Origin: Alligator mississippiensis
Taxonomy: Eukaryota > Chordata > Crocodylia > Alligatoridae
Assembly (NCBI RefSeq): GCF_030867095.1
Contig: NC_081824.1
Coordinates: forward strand, 140,645,433 to 140,709,432
Reading direction: 5' to 3'
DNA length: 64,000 nucleotides
How positions within the stretch are numbered: the first letter of the stretch is position 1; the number at the start of each line of letters is the position of its first letter. This document shows, piece by piece, positions 44,654 through 57,732 of the stretch. The notes under the pieces are model-generated. The model was not told where the DNA came from, searched no databases, and saw only the letters and a program-made list of their open reading frames with translations. A program made the position numbers and the translations under genes.

Positions 44654-47600
44654 GGTTGTAGAGGACATGGGATGGGATACGTAGCTTTTCACTTGTCATT
44701 TTATCACCTAAAACTGGCCTGGTTAGTTGGGACTAAAAACTGTAGCCTAATGATGAGAGTTTCTGAATGAATGGAAAAAGTAGCATCCATCCGTTAGGCT
44801 GTACCAGGGCTACATGAACTTGAAGACCAAACAAGCTTCTCATTACTAACTTTGGTCATCCCACAATAGATAACTTTTAGAAACAGTGACATGAGCTATG
44901 TGAAGAAGTTTATACTTCCTGTACTTCACTTGCCTCTCATATCAGCAAGCTGGCATCCTTAATAAGTATTGCATTCACTTTTAAAAATAAATACTTTAAA
45001 GAAGTAAATATAACAAGTTTAGCTCAGAATGGTGACTTCATAAATGAGTTATCTGAGTCCTATTATGTGTATATGTCGTTATCTCTAACATTAGCCTTCA
45101 GTTTGTTCCTGTTTCTCCTGTCCAGGAGAAAATATTTTATTTTTTTATATGCTGTCTGACCTTGGATAATATTCCTTAATGTTATATTTTATTTTGTGAT
45201 CAGCTTTCCAGTAAAAATATGATTTAATAATCAGCAGCTCATTTGCAGTACCTTCATTTGTTAATAAGAGTATAACTGTTATTCAATGAAGTGTTTATTA
45301 TGTTGGGATTATTGCAATATTTTTAATGGCTGATATAGTTAGCTGGTTTGATCCTGAAGAACTTCATTAACCACTTTAAGAAAATGTTCATCATAGTTCA
45401 CAAATAGTATTTTTATTGTCTAGGATAAGGAAATCAAAAAATTGTGACTTCTTACTGACCTCTTCCTGTGTTTCAGTTTCCCAAGATCTAAAAAGGGGAG
45501 AGTGACACTGCTATAACAAAGTGCTTTGGATTGTAGATGAAAAACCATTATCTAAAACCTATATATTCCTAATTAACAGTAGTTGTAAAATGGCTGCTGG
45601 GGCCAGCATGTCCCAAGAAAAAAATATATTTGGGAGTGAGGGGGCTGGGGGTGCTTAGCATTTAATTGTTGAGTGGCCATTGATCCCAGTTTTACATTTT
45701 TGTTATTTAAAAAAATGCTTAAACAGTGGGTCAAGGGCTTTCTTCAAAGTCACTTCAGATATCTCTTTTAATCTCATTCTTTATTAAAAAAAGACCTGAG
45801 CCAACTTGAAGTATTTAAAATTTTGCATAGTTCTGTTATGTCAAATGTTATGACTTTTCTGCCTGTACATTTGTACAGCCATTCCAGTTTAATTCATGTC
45901 ATACCTGAAGTAGGAGCCTGGAAACAGGCATAATCAAGGGCACACTTTCGTTACTACCACTGATTCAAGACCTGCTCTGTCTCAAAGAGAAATCAAATGA
46001 GCTGAAAGAATGCCTAGTACACTTTGAGATTATTAAAAAAACTATATGACAAGCTGGCTTGCCACAAAATATGATGACTGCCTCCATTTACTAAATGTTA
46101 ACACAAAGATGCTTACGCTTCTTTAAAAGGTTGTGATTGTAATATTAGTACATGAAAAAGCAGCTCTGTGGAACTTTAAAATGGACTGAAATGGAAAACA
46201 AATTGTACTAAAATCTCTTCAATATCCTGAGTCATGAACAGAAACATGTCTGGACTCAAATCTCAAGAAACTGTAGATCCTTCTTCATGCCCCTGCCAAG
46301 ACCTGAGTTCAGGCCCTCAGATTTCTGTTTCCTCTGCTACAGTAGATGGCATCACTAACACTTACAGCAGGGTAAAGAATGCCACTCCTACACATGTGCT
46401 CATGATTTCATCAGCTAAAGCAGGTTTTGACAGGCAAACAGTCTCTTAGTTCACTTTTAAATAGCATAAAAACTTTTATGCAGCATTTAGGAGGCAGAGA
46501 ACTAACTTTTTCATCCATGAAAGGAATGTAAAATATCATCCCAATTCCATTCCTCTATATCTGAAATCCTAGTAATGCTTCCATAAATGTGTTCTATTAT
46601 ACAGTAATACCATTTGCTCTGAGAACAAAAGTCCTTGGTGCATGCTGAATCTGCCAGATATTTCTCTTTGAGAACATGAGCAAGTAAATGTGCTTTCTAA
46701 CATTTTTTAAGTTGACAATTCTCCCTTACAAAGGACAGTGTCATAAAGAACTTGAATCACATCCGTGTTCACACATTGCACATGCATTTTTGTGGCTGAC
46801 AACTGGCTTCACAGACAAACTAACATGGAAATAAAATTAAAACAGAGATGGGCAGGCTGACACCACCACTCTTCAACTGCATTTTTCCCATCAAACTTTC
46901 ATTCTTATAATGACTAGATAGTCAACCTCAGGTGTGTTGAGGAAATCAATCTGACTTATCCATCTGGTGCTGGCAAATGCTGGGGTAGTTACTCTCCTAG
47001 TGGGTTAATCATTACTTTATACTTCTGAAAGATTTGCTAATTCTTATAACTGTGGACGGTAGCTACTGTGGTACTTAGCAGGTGTCTTGAGCGTAGAGAT
47101 AACCTTTCCAGTATTGGCAGCTGTAACCGAGGTCATAAAATTAGGGTGGAACGTGGCTGTCTTGAAAATATGAACCTTGCACATCGTGCACACAGCCTGT
47201 CAAAGTATTTTTTGTAATGATAGTCTGCACATCACTTAAGTTATCCTTTGCATACTATGTCCCTAATCAGCCTGACCCTCTTGGGTATCTTTTAATCAAG
47301 CCTCCAAGCCGCCATTCCTCACAGCAATTATTTTACAATTCTTGTCCAAGTATTAAAAGCATCTAAAAATTCTTCTGGAACATATGTCCTGCCACCACCA
47401 AAACTACAGAGGATATTCACCCTCTACAGACTGAACTCTGACCTCCCAGTTTGTAATATATCACTGTTATTTCACAAGTGTAGAATTTTTAAGGGAATTT
47501 TTAAAGAACCGTGAAAGCTTTTTCAGCTTATTAACAGAGCATGAGTGTGGGCTTAAAAATGACAGATCAAAGATTTTAGCAAAAGCTTTGAAAATGAGTA

Positions 47601-49842
47601 ATTCATTTACTTACCTGCCAAGACCTAAGTTCAGGGTTCAGGGCTTCCACTTCTGCACTGGTGAATTTACAACTGTTTGAACACTGTCAGGAGTGTTGGC
47701 TTTACAGTGCCACAGTGAGTCTCAGGTGTTGTTTTTTTAAGGTAAAAGTATGGTTAATGAAAATTTAATTAATTTTTAATGCTGTTCTTTTTTTCAACTG
47801 CTGATTGACAAGCTGTTTTATGTAAATACTGTCCCATTTAATATCAGCCTGCTGTCTTGTGTGTGATGTGATAATCAATTATTTCTGACATTATAGGCAT
47901 TTCCACAATAAATGTTGATGTCACAGACATTGGACCCTCAAATCCTTCAAAGTAACTGGATATTTACATATGTCCACTTACACTTGCGGGGGGGTGCGCA
48001 CGTGCATCTGTGTGTGTATCCATGTATAAAAGTGGTTTTAAAAGGAAGATATCAGAACAAACTAACGCCTTTCAACTGAGAATCCCCATCATTACCTACT
48101 ATATGCTTATACATAGTATTTTGCAAATAGAAAATAAACAATGTATAAAAACATATCAGGGTATTGAAAAACTCCCATGTATTTAACTGAGCATGTGAGA
48201 AGTTATTTCACAGAAAAAAAATTCAGTGAAAGGGTAATTTTTACACCAGCATTCACTTGATGTCTTGCATATGAGCAAGGTTGCAAAACTTATACCAGTT
48301 TCTCTCTGTAAGAAGTACAGCTACCTATACCCCAGATCATTTAAGCCTTTTCCTTATGGCAAGATATTTAGTAGAATTTGCAGATTTGCTGGAATCTGAC
48401 AGGCCATGCCATGAGTGCTTTTTCTCTAGCCTTAAACTTGCAACACTCTGGGCTGTCAACTGTGTACCTTAGCACCCACACCACCCCAGGCCCTATTTAG
48501 ACCCTGACTTAGTAAAGCATTTAAGCATGGGCTTAACTTTACACATGTAAGTATTCTGTTGAGTACGACCTGCCATGCAGTAGACTGTGATATGCCATAA
48601 TCCCAACCTGAAAGGAACCACCATCACTAGCAATGAGAATTTGGTTTGGCCTCTTTGACAGTTGTACCTTTGGCCTGTCTGCTAAGTATGTCAGCAAAAT
48701 AGCCACATGATGTTATTTGGGGTGCTACATTTATGATGTGGGCATTTATCCACCACTAGCTGGAGTAAGGTCACCAAGTAATTTTAGGTAGGCCACCAGA
48801 CAAGCATCTGATTGTAACCACTCCCAGGCATTACATATCCTGGCTACAATAGAGCCCATAGGGTCCTTGCCAAAACACGTCGGATATATTTTTGAAGCAT
48901 GTTCACGCTTGTTTTTGTATCTGTGGAGATTTCAGATTACTGTTTTGAAGCAACTACAGAACATTTCTCCACTTAAATCTTGTGAAACCACCACAAGCAA
49001 GGATTATCTGGCACTCTGTTACACTTTTTAAGTTGCCACAAAGATAATTGTGCTGGGATTCTTATGTTAATAAGTTACATTAATAACTATGCCATATCTG
49101 TTCAAATGCTTGTTACTAGCCAGTCTCCAACCTGCTCCATACTAAAGAAGGCTGCAACAAATATTATTCCATCTAAGGACTAGAATAATTTGTCCTTTTG
49201 ACATTGACTTAATTTAACACATTTTTCAGGAAGCAGAAATTGATTGAGTGCCATGTAGTGCTCCAAATGTCTCATTTAGGCCAAGTGACACTCTCCCTCT
49301 TTGAGCTCCACTATCTGAAACACTGTAGGCATGTGGATCTGTTGTTTAGCATGGAACAATCCCAAAACATTATCCATTAAGGATTTCATACCACAAGAGA
49401 CCTAGCTTAAATCACATTTCATAGATAAGCATTTATAAGTATGGCAGTAGAATTTTCTCCTAAATAAGCAATGCTATGAAATGAAGCAAAAATAGTCTTA
49501 AGATATTCCTGACTATCTATATGACACGGTCCACAGATGAAGCCTCTGGATGTTAATAAAATATGTTTTCTGTGATATTTAAATCTGAATTTGTAGCTAG
49601 ATGGTAATGGCTACATTAAAAATATCTTTAAGGCATGTTGCTAATTTCAAGTGGAAGCAGGAGCAGGTATCAGAGATACCTAAGATTTTTTTTATTCAAA
49701 TCTTTCAACTTTGTATGTCACCGAATAAAAATTAGAGTGAAGTCCCTGTTATTGACATGCAGTTCTATTTAGCTGTGTCCTGTTTTCAGAAAGTTACAAG
49801 GAAAACTCTAACATAACTTTTGCATTTGTTTTTATTATCCAG
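44654..49842. other. Repeat-poor noncoding DNA
   Basis: About 5 kb with hardly any recognisable transposon sequence, unlike the rest of the window. No coding exon found until 49843. Candidate intron of the gene ending at 50003 if that gene lies on the + strand. Confidence 0.45.
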
Positions 49843-50003
49843 TTAATTCAGGAGATGGTATTGACTACAGTCAGCACAAGCGTGAAAACATTGGAGATCT
49901 GATTCAAGAGACACTGGAAGTCTTTGAACGCTATGGGGGAGAAGACGCCTATATAAACATTAAATACATGGTCCCTACTTATCAATCATGCATATTAAAC
50001 TAA
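49843..50003 (+). CDS. Candidate C-terminal exon of an unidentified host gene
   Basis: A pyrimidine-rich tract (TTGCATTTGTTTTTATTATCCAG) forms a good 3' splice site at 49842. From there an open frame of about 52 codons runs to TAA at 50001-50003, in phase with a split first codon (two bases TT, then AAT at 49845). The peptide starts [17 protein letters not shown], continues with an amphipathic helix-like stretch ([15 protein letters not shown]) and ends PTYQSCILN. Its composition looks like real protein, unlike surrounding frames. A Cys four from the end fits a CaaX-like geometry, though Asn at the last position is unusual. I do not recognise the family. A retropseudogene fragment cannot be excluded. 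Confidence 0.55.
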
Positions 50004-52882
50004 CAGATAGAACAGTAGCATCAAAAAAGATTATTCCATTTGTGTTCTAAAAGGCTATATCCAGTTCTGTATAGTATCTTGTTAGTTGTGCTTTTTTTCT
50101 CTACAGCTGCTAAAATAGTGGCTTCTGGACCAGTAGATTGTTAGCACTATTGTGAACAAGTCTTTCCAATGCATAAATAGTGCCTGTTCCTTGGATTACA
50201 ATGGTCTACTGTGCTTATTTGTTCCATGAAAGAATTACTTCTTTATAGCTGAGCTGACTGGAACAGGAGTCAGAGTTAAACCTTCAGTTGTGTAGACAAT
50301 AAAACTATAATTTTCATACGCAGTTCAGCAATTGCAGTTCTGTGTCCGCTTGCCCTGGGGGTGATGTCAGAGGTTGTAACAAGAAGAGTTTATGCTGACT
50401 ACTTAATAGGTGTTTGTCATGGAAGAGAAACACCAGTTCAGCAATGCTTCTCTAGCAGCTGTGCAGAATAATGTGCTCTGACATACAATAAAACCGTTGA
50501 ATGTATATACCAATTACAGTAGGAAATTTTATACAGCCCATTATAAAGCTCTGCCATAAAATTAATTAATGTTTCTTCCAGAGTCATGATCTGGGTTTCC
50601 AGGTGTTTGCCTTTTTATTGAGCTTGGGTCCCTATTTATGAAAATCTAACATGTGAAAGTAGTAAAAGAAATTCTCTAATTTATCAGCTGGGATATGGCG
50701 TGTATGCAATGCATCGGTCCCCAAGTGGAGTGTTATATTAGCCAAATGTTGCACAGCTTTTATTTAAATGGACACTGGGCATTTTTCATAACTCTTAAAA
50801 TCTCTTTTGTGGGTTTTTGTTGTTGTTTATAGTAATCCCCTGGAGGTTTCTAACTAAATGAGTTGTTCTTTCCCTTGCACACCAACAATAGATTATTAGC
50901 ATAGCCTTGCATAAAAGTGTGGCCATTTGAATTTATTTTGTTTTGATTTTGTAAACCTACACTTACAACAAATTACATGAACTTCAGTATTGCTACATCT
51001 AAATGTTCAAATATCATGAGTCAGGCTCAAAAAAATCACAGGTCATGAGATTTTTAAACATTACAGACTTCAGACTCATTTTATTTGTCTTCTGGTTTCT
51101 GAGCTTTTAGGGTGTGTCTTGGTCACATTTTCAAGCTTTTGTCTGGAACTGGAAGGGACAGAAATTTACTTTTTTAATGAAAGCTGAGATTCTTACTTAA
51201 TCCCATGAATTCAGGGACTTGGGGATATGAGAAAAAATAATCAAATATTGCAAGACTCTCAATAAAATCACAAGTTGTTGATGCAGGAACTTCAATAAGA
51301 ACTGAAAATAAGACTATTCTGGAAAATCAGTTTAGTAAGGTAAGTCAACATGTGGGGCTACCACCTTGAGTATGTCTCTTTAAATGTGACAGGCAGGATA
51401 TTTCTGGGCAATTTACACATAACTCAGCATAATTTACAAAGTTACAAGATCTAGTCCAATTAACTTAAAGCACTTGAATAATATTATATCCTTTAAAACA
51501 CACTGGTGACTTGTTTTACTATTATCAAGAAATGAAATAGATACATAAAAAAAGGAGAAAACTGTCCTTCACATTTACCAGTTCTGGAGATGTGGTTTCT
51601 GATATTACCAATAACCAATCAATAATTTCTGGGTAATTAATGTACAACATTTTGGGCCAGATCCTCAGATGATGTAAGCAAACAACTCTGTTGAGCTCAC
51701 TTGAGTCATCCAATGCCCCTGGCTATGTGTATGGGTGGGCTGGCAGAGATAGACCATATTCATAGACAATGAACAGTGATTAAAGTTTAATGGACAACTG
51801 GAGACAGCTGGGAACAATGAGCTAGCTGAGACCTGGGCAAACCAGTTTGACCCACTCTGTCTGTAGAGGGCTGGGATCCATCTCATCGCTGATAACATTC
51901 TGTTGCTGTAGAGAGACAGAAGGTGGCAAGAGAAGGTTTAAAAGGTCTTGCCAGGAGGAAGATAAGGAGAGACATGCAAAGCTTTGAGTAGGAAGGAAAA
52001 GTGTTTGTATGTTTACTGCAGGGAGGGTCTGATGTCTCTGTAGGACTCAACAGAATCAAAGAAAATAAACCTGGAACTGCTTACTTCCTTAAACTCAGAT
52101 GCATACCAAGGGAGTTATGATGCAATGGTGAGCCTAACTGAGGGGGATTACCCTCAAAAACTTTGCGTTTTCTAATCATCTGTCCTTTGTTGTGTTCTCT
52201 TTTGAGTAAGAACAAGGGTGTATTTAGAAATTCTGTGCAAAAATACATGCACACTTGCTTAAATCCACTGTATGTCCCTGAAGATTCACATTGCAAATGG
52301 TTGGTGAGTTTCTGAGAAGAGGTGTGTGCTCAGCTATGGTAGGCACCTGAGGCATTAAGAATGAGATTTGGAGACAAGCAGTTACAGTATAGTTTTTCTT
52401 GGGAAAGAGCACTAGATTAAAAAAGATGTATACCTTGACTGTGTGAACAAAGCCTCTGGGCTGAAGGACAGCACCTTGACTGACTAGGCCTAAAGGTTTC
52501 AAATGTGCTGGGGGTTATTGATTGGCTCCCCTGACAGCAATTTGGTGAGAGGCCAACAAGATATGTATGCCAGATTTTGAAAACGAGCATTGCTGTTCCA
52601 ACATGTTTGGGATAAATGACAGTTCTATGTTCAAGGAAAGTACTGAAACAGAAAGGGTGCATGGTGCTAGCACTTGGGCTTTAATCCATCATTGGGCTTA
52701 TTGGACCATGTTTAAGGCCCAGCTCCTCAAGTCCTGTGATCCCCTATAACAGTTTCAGCCTTGATTCTGTTAAAAAGATATGTTTCTATCTTTCACGCTT
52801 GTAAGCAGCAACCCACGTGCGACCTGTGGAGATCCAAATGTCTGAGCCTGCAAACAGCCTGAAGCAATAGCTCTAAAACATA
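50004..52882. other. Noncoding DNA, possibly 3' UTR then intergenic
   Basis: If 49843-50003 is a last exon, the following AT-rich sequence would be 3' UTR. AATAAA-type signals occur in this stretch (ACAATAAAACTATA near 50299, ACAATAAAACC near 50486). No other gene supported. Confidence 0.4.
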
Positions 52883-53160
52883 GGCCAAGTACAGACATTA
52901 CACTTTTTTACCAGTATAAGTGATCAAAAACTGGTCTATACCCATAGCAGAACAGAAGTTCAGCACACAGATTGGTTTAAAAATGGTAGAACCTGGTCCA
53001 AGATGTGTGTTGCTCTGCCCCCCCTCCCCCCCCCCCGACCCCCACTGTCAAAGGGCAAATATGTGTTCTGTTCACTACTGATCTAAACTATGCCGCTTAC
53101 AGGAAACTGTGTAGCTTAGATTGATTCCACCTCGGGTTTTTTGAATGCCTGTACCTAGCC
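52883..53160. mobile_element. TIR element, family C (278 bp), with poly-C
   Basis: The left end GGCCAAGTACAGACATTAC and the inverted right end GGCTAGGTACAGGCATTC, flanked by ATA on both sides. Opposite in orientation to the 2529-2784 copy. A C-rich run (mostly C, about 53020-53045) lies in the middle. Non-autonomous. Confidence 0.72.
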
Positions 53161-54049
53161 ATAAAAACTTCCATGTGAGGCTTTTTTGGTTGCTTGAGTA
53201 TTCTCCTGCTGGAGCACTCCTTGTATTGGAGAATAATAATAATAAAGTGTGTTTTGAAATAAATTTGAAACCTGCTATAGCTGAATGTTCCTCTCGGGGA
53301 TTCCAATTTGTGCACTTAGTAAACAAGCCTACAGGTAGTTAATTTTCTTTTCCCCAATCCCCTAGGAGCAAGTTAGGCAGCCGACATACTGTTCAGACTT
53401 CGCAGTTCTTAAGGATCCTGCTCGCAGCACCGTCTGCACCCTGTACACTTCTAAAAGAAAACAGAGTTGGTATTTAGAGCATAAAGCAGGGTCAGAGAGC
53501 CATGCACTTCCCCATTCTAAACGGAAGCGTCTGATCTCAGTCAGCCCAAACTGTGATCCTTGCAGGTCTACTTAGCCTTCAATTCCTGTTTCTTTCTCTC
53601 CCCCTTTATTTGTAACAACAGAAGGCCTCACATATACTAAAACCCTCAAGTCACAGAAGAATCGGAGCTTTCATGGGAGAGGAACTGTAAACTATTGGAG
53701 CACTGCTGGCATGGCTAAGGCAATAAACATTCTTCAGGACCCACCCTTCGTGCTGCAGTTTTCCAAGGGGGCCCATTTGGAACACACACAAACAGGAAAA
53801 CTCTTGAGGCCTCGCAAGGTTGTGGCCCAGCTGACCCTGAACTGTTAGAACAAATAATAAAATCTGTAGAGTGAGAACTGATCCTGGGACTTACAAACAC
53901 TGATGGGAAACTTAGAACAAAACTTTCTTACTGTGTTTCAGCGAAAGCACATACGTAGGTAAGGTTTAAATGTATAGAGGAAATGGGTTCACAGGGTCAC
54001 ATGCAAAAGAGCAAAACGTGTGTGCCTGTAATCAGATTATAAACCACTC
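53161..54049. other. Noncoding DNA
   Basis: Short (AAT)n near 53230. No gene or element supported. Confidence 0.5.
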
Positions 54050-54646
54050 TAGGTACATTTACATGCGCACTTAAAATGACTGAATAAACAGCGGAATAAT
54101 TTGTTCTGCAGTATACTACTCCTGGGTGCAGCATCTACATGTGCACCTGGGACAGCAGCAAATTGCGCTGGGGAGGAGCAGCTTAGGCCAGGGCTCTGCC
54201 CTGCAGCGGCCAGGGAAAGCTCCAAACTCTGGCCACAGCTTCCCCAGACTAGCAAGGAACATAGGCGTTAGCCCCAGGCTCCAGCTGGTAACAACAGTTG
54301 GGCCTGCAGTCTAGAGGACAGCCCTGGGCTGGCAGGGGGCACTGGGGGGCAGGCCCAAGCTATGGGTGGCTGCATCAGATGGCAGAGGAACTCGTTGGGC
54401 CATGAGTCTCCTGCAGCTGCTGGATGGGCTGACTGGGTGCAATTTACTAGGGTTGGCGCCTATATTCATCTTGCTGTGCAGTAAATAACTTGGCAGTAGG
54501 ATAGTACTTGCATTTACAAGTACTATCCTGCTGCAGAGTTTATTAGTTGCCTGCAGCCTAATAGCCCTGCATGTGTAGATGCAAGATGTTTACTATGGAG
54601 CTAATTAGTTTGGTTTGCAGTAAATGTCTCATGTAGATGTGCCCAG
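54050..54646. mobile_element. Family A element with GC-rich core (about 600 bp)
   Basis: The left end TAGGTACATTTACATGCGCAC and the inverted right end CTGGGCACATCTACATGAGAC. The core has GCTGGGGAGGAGCAG and CCATGAGTCTCCTGCAGC, shared with the 4.2-kb copy. Confidence 0.68.
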
Positions 54647-55600
54647 TGAGTCTCAAGCTCACACTTCTTACCCTGTGTGAAACAACATATAATTTGATGG
54701 TGTTTTGAGTGACACAGGCTGGACTGGGTACTTCAAATTTTAAAATATGCTCAGAGCATCTTATAAATCCCACATAGGCAAGTGGAAGAACATAGCAATG
54801 ACAGACAGAAAAGGTAACTACTGCAAGCCAGAATGTCCCCTTGCCATACTCCCTTCCCTGGCACTGATGCAACACATCCTTCTCAAAGCTTGTCTAGGCA
54901 TTAGTTTTGTGCTACTGTGATCACCTTGACATTGAAACTAATATAGGAAAATTGGTGTAGCATCTCTAAGTGTGAATGGAGAGGTATTGGTGCAAAAGTG
55001 CTGATATTGGTATAGCTTATTCCTATAAATTTGTGGGAATAAACTATACCAGTACAAGCATCATCGGGACATATATTCTTCCATTGTAGGCAGCAGATTG
55101 ATTATACTGGTATAAAATCACTCCTCTAATGGTAGGACATGAACAGAGACAAAAACGTATAGACCAGGCCTCTCAAAAAAAAAAAGTCCTGAGAATGCAG
55201 CAGTGATCAGGAATCAGCATTACAAGCCAAAGTCATCAGCAACCCTGCAAAGAAAGTATATACACCTTGAACCTTGCACAACCCTGCATGCTATGAGTAT
55301 ATGGTGGTATTGCACAAAAATGCCACCTTTTTCATGTTCCCAGGAAACCCTAACCTAACTTGCATGAAAATGTAGTATTGATCAGGAGTGGCACTTCCTT
55401 TAAATTTGTGGGAAAGGCTCTTGAACTCCTAGCCACAGAACAACTTCCAATTTCCCTTCTCTCTCTGAATAACTCATTAGCACTGCCCCCTCCTCTTCCA
55501 ATAAACATTGTTTCCAGAGCAACATGTTCTCTTCTCCCCAGGACTAAAAGTAATTGGTACTTTCCTGCTTCTCCACATCTCCCTGTTAAGTGATACCCAC
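54647..55600. other. Noncoding DNA
   Basis: A possible decayed element lies at about 54890-55170 (TTGTCTAGGCATTAG ... ACGTATAGACCAGGCC, with ATTGGTATAG/CTATACCAGT inverted words). No gene supported. Confidence 0.4.
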
Positions 55601-56118
55601 TGGACACGTCTACACATGCAATTAATGCATGTGAATAAACTTGGGAGCTTATTGCTCTGGAGTTTTTTGCTCTTGGGCATACCGTTGGTATGTATGCCCA
55701 GGAGCAAAAAAATGGAGCAATTAGCTCCAGAGGTTATTCATGTGCAGCACATGATGCCCAGTGGGAGTAGCTTGGGGTGGCAGAGTACATAGGGGGTCAG
55801 CCTGCCAGCCCAGGGCTGCTCCATGCACTGCAGAGAGGCTAGCTGGGGCATGAGGGTGCTTCAGTGCAGGGGCTGCCTGCTGGCTAACCCCACGCTGAAG
55901 CACCCTCATGCCCCAGCTAGCCCTGTCAGCATCTACATGTGTATTTAAGCATAGTAATTTATTGTGCCATCAGATAGTCCCATCAGACAGAAGTACTATC
56001 TGACAGCACAGTAACTTAGTCTACACTGGCCTAATTGCTACACACGTGTAGATGGTGATGCTTTACTGCATAGTAAATTAGTCTACTGCACAGTAAAGTG
56101 CATGTATAGACATGCTTA
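55601..56118. mobile_element. Family A element with GC-rich core (about 518 bp)
   Basis: The left end TGGACACGTCTACACATGCA and the inverted right end GCATGTCTATACATGCAC. An inverted inner block GGGAGCTTATTGCTC / GAGCAATTAGCTCC and the core GGGGCATGAGGGTGCTTCAG with its own inverted copy (CTGAAGCACCCTCATGCCCC) near 55845-55915 give a foldback centre. Confidence 0.72.
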
Positions 56119-56629
56119 CTGTGTGTCTGTCTGCTCCTGTCTGATTCTCTGCTGTCTCACTGACCTGAGAAGTAGTAGCTGGAATTGGGGGAACTGGAAT
56201 AGATATGAAGAGATGGGAAGCACTCTACAGTGACAGCCAAGCATCGTAGTCCTGGAGAAGTTGTTTCTGATGCTCCTTGGGCCTTTTGTGGTTCTAAGTC
56301 TCAAACCCAGGGCCACATCTCAGCATTAGCTAGCAGGCCACATGCTGGCTCCAGTCTGTCCTGTGGCAGATGAGACAAAGGCAGAATCAAGAGATAGCTG
56401 GTAATGTCTCTCTGTTGGTTTCTTAATGGGGTGATAAACACTGTGTTATCAATTCTTTGCTGGGCTGGTCAGGAGCAGGGGCGGGGGACCCCTCCCTAAT
56501 CAGAGCATCCTGCCAGAGGCTGGCCATGCCCCGCCCTCAGCTCAGCACTGTGGAAGGGACAGGAGGGCTACTCTAGCACCCCCTGCTTCTAGCCTGAGAC
56601 ACTGTAGGCATGTGCCTGCATGTCTAGGA
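56119..56629. other. Noncoding DNA, partly GC-rich
   Basis: GC-rich stretch 56460-56580 is probably the interior of a family C-type element ending at 56733. Left edge not found. Confidence 0.4.
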
Positions 56630-56733
56630 TGACTGTGCAGTTACAAACTGGTTCAGTCTAGCCAGGTTAGAGTAACCTGAAATGATTGGATCAATTCAGG
56701 CTCAGGCTTTTTGAATGTCTGTTCCTAGCCTAA
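56630..56733. mobile_element. Family C-like element, one end
   Basis: The inverted right end GGCTAGGAACAGACATTCAA followed by AAGCCTGAGCCTGAATTGA closely matches the left end of the 38421 element. The partner end was not located, so the full extent is unknown. Confidence 0.55.
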
Positions 56734-57438
56734 ATGTTCTTTGGATGTTAGGGTTTCTGCTCTCAAGCCTTCCTCGCTTCGGTGGCTAGATTTCTACTTT
56801 AGCCTGAAGTATGTTGTTTTTTAAGTATGTCTTAGTTACCATTTGGCATGTAGGGAGTTCTCCTTTCCATTCATGGAGCAAGATTTATAACTGCATGATA
56901 TTATAAAAAATTCAGTATCAGCAAAGGGTCTATAAAAAGTGTCCTCAATAACTGTTTTTAATGGGTATATTTTAATAGTGAGTAATATGCACTTCATATC
57001 CTACATTACAATACACATAAAAGGTAAATCAGAGTGCTGAATACTTTGCTTCTATAGGCAGAGCTTGTCTTTTTTCTCTGTGTTTTCCCCATCATAAGCC
57101 CCTGCGTTCCCCACTGTTTCAAGGACTCCCTGAAATTCCTCCAGTGCCTTCCTTATGTCTCCCCTCTCCCACAATGGTATTATTTTTTTTCTCTTTGCCA
57201 GGGACACAAGTCAATCAGGGTATCAACTTGTTAACCTGTATTGGGAGGATAAGCAGAGCTGACATGAGGGGTCCTGTTTTGGTGAAAGGAGTTAATAAGT
57301 GCCATCGCTGGTTCTTTGAAAGAGGTGGATGGAGCTACTGGCTGCACTAACCAGATTCAAGTTGTTCTGAGCATATCCCTTTTCTAATCCTTTGGTTTTC
57401 ACCAAAATCATTAATTTTCTTCCCACTGATATCAAGAG
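56734..57438. other. Unique noncoding DNA
   Basis: Nothing recognised. Confidence 0.5.
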
Positions 57439-57732
57439 CAGTGGTGCCCAAACTTCTGGCCCCAGGGCCAGATGAGTGGTACAGGTGGGATCTCACATAG
57501 GGTTGGTGTGGGATCCCATGTGGTAGCCCAACCCTCTCAAGCCCAGACCTGGCTGTGTAGGCAGGGAGACATTATCTGGCTTACAAAGCTCCTATCAGGT
57601 CCAGGAATTTGGCATCAGGGGAACAGCAACTCATGCTGCCACCTTTTCCCTTGTTGCCAAATTTCTAGACCCATGGGGAGTCCCATGCTTCAAATTACAT
57701 GTCTCCAAGGGCCAGAAATTGAGCATCACCAG
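57439..57732. mobile_element. hAT-like non-autonomous element (about 294 bp)
   Basis: The left end CAGTGGTGCCCAAACTTCTGG and the inverted right end CTGGTGATGCTCAATTTCTGG form TIRs of hAT type ending in TTCTGGCC. No matching 8-bp duplication seen, so boundaries are approximate. Confidence 0.65.
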
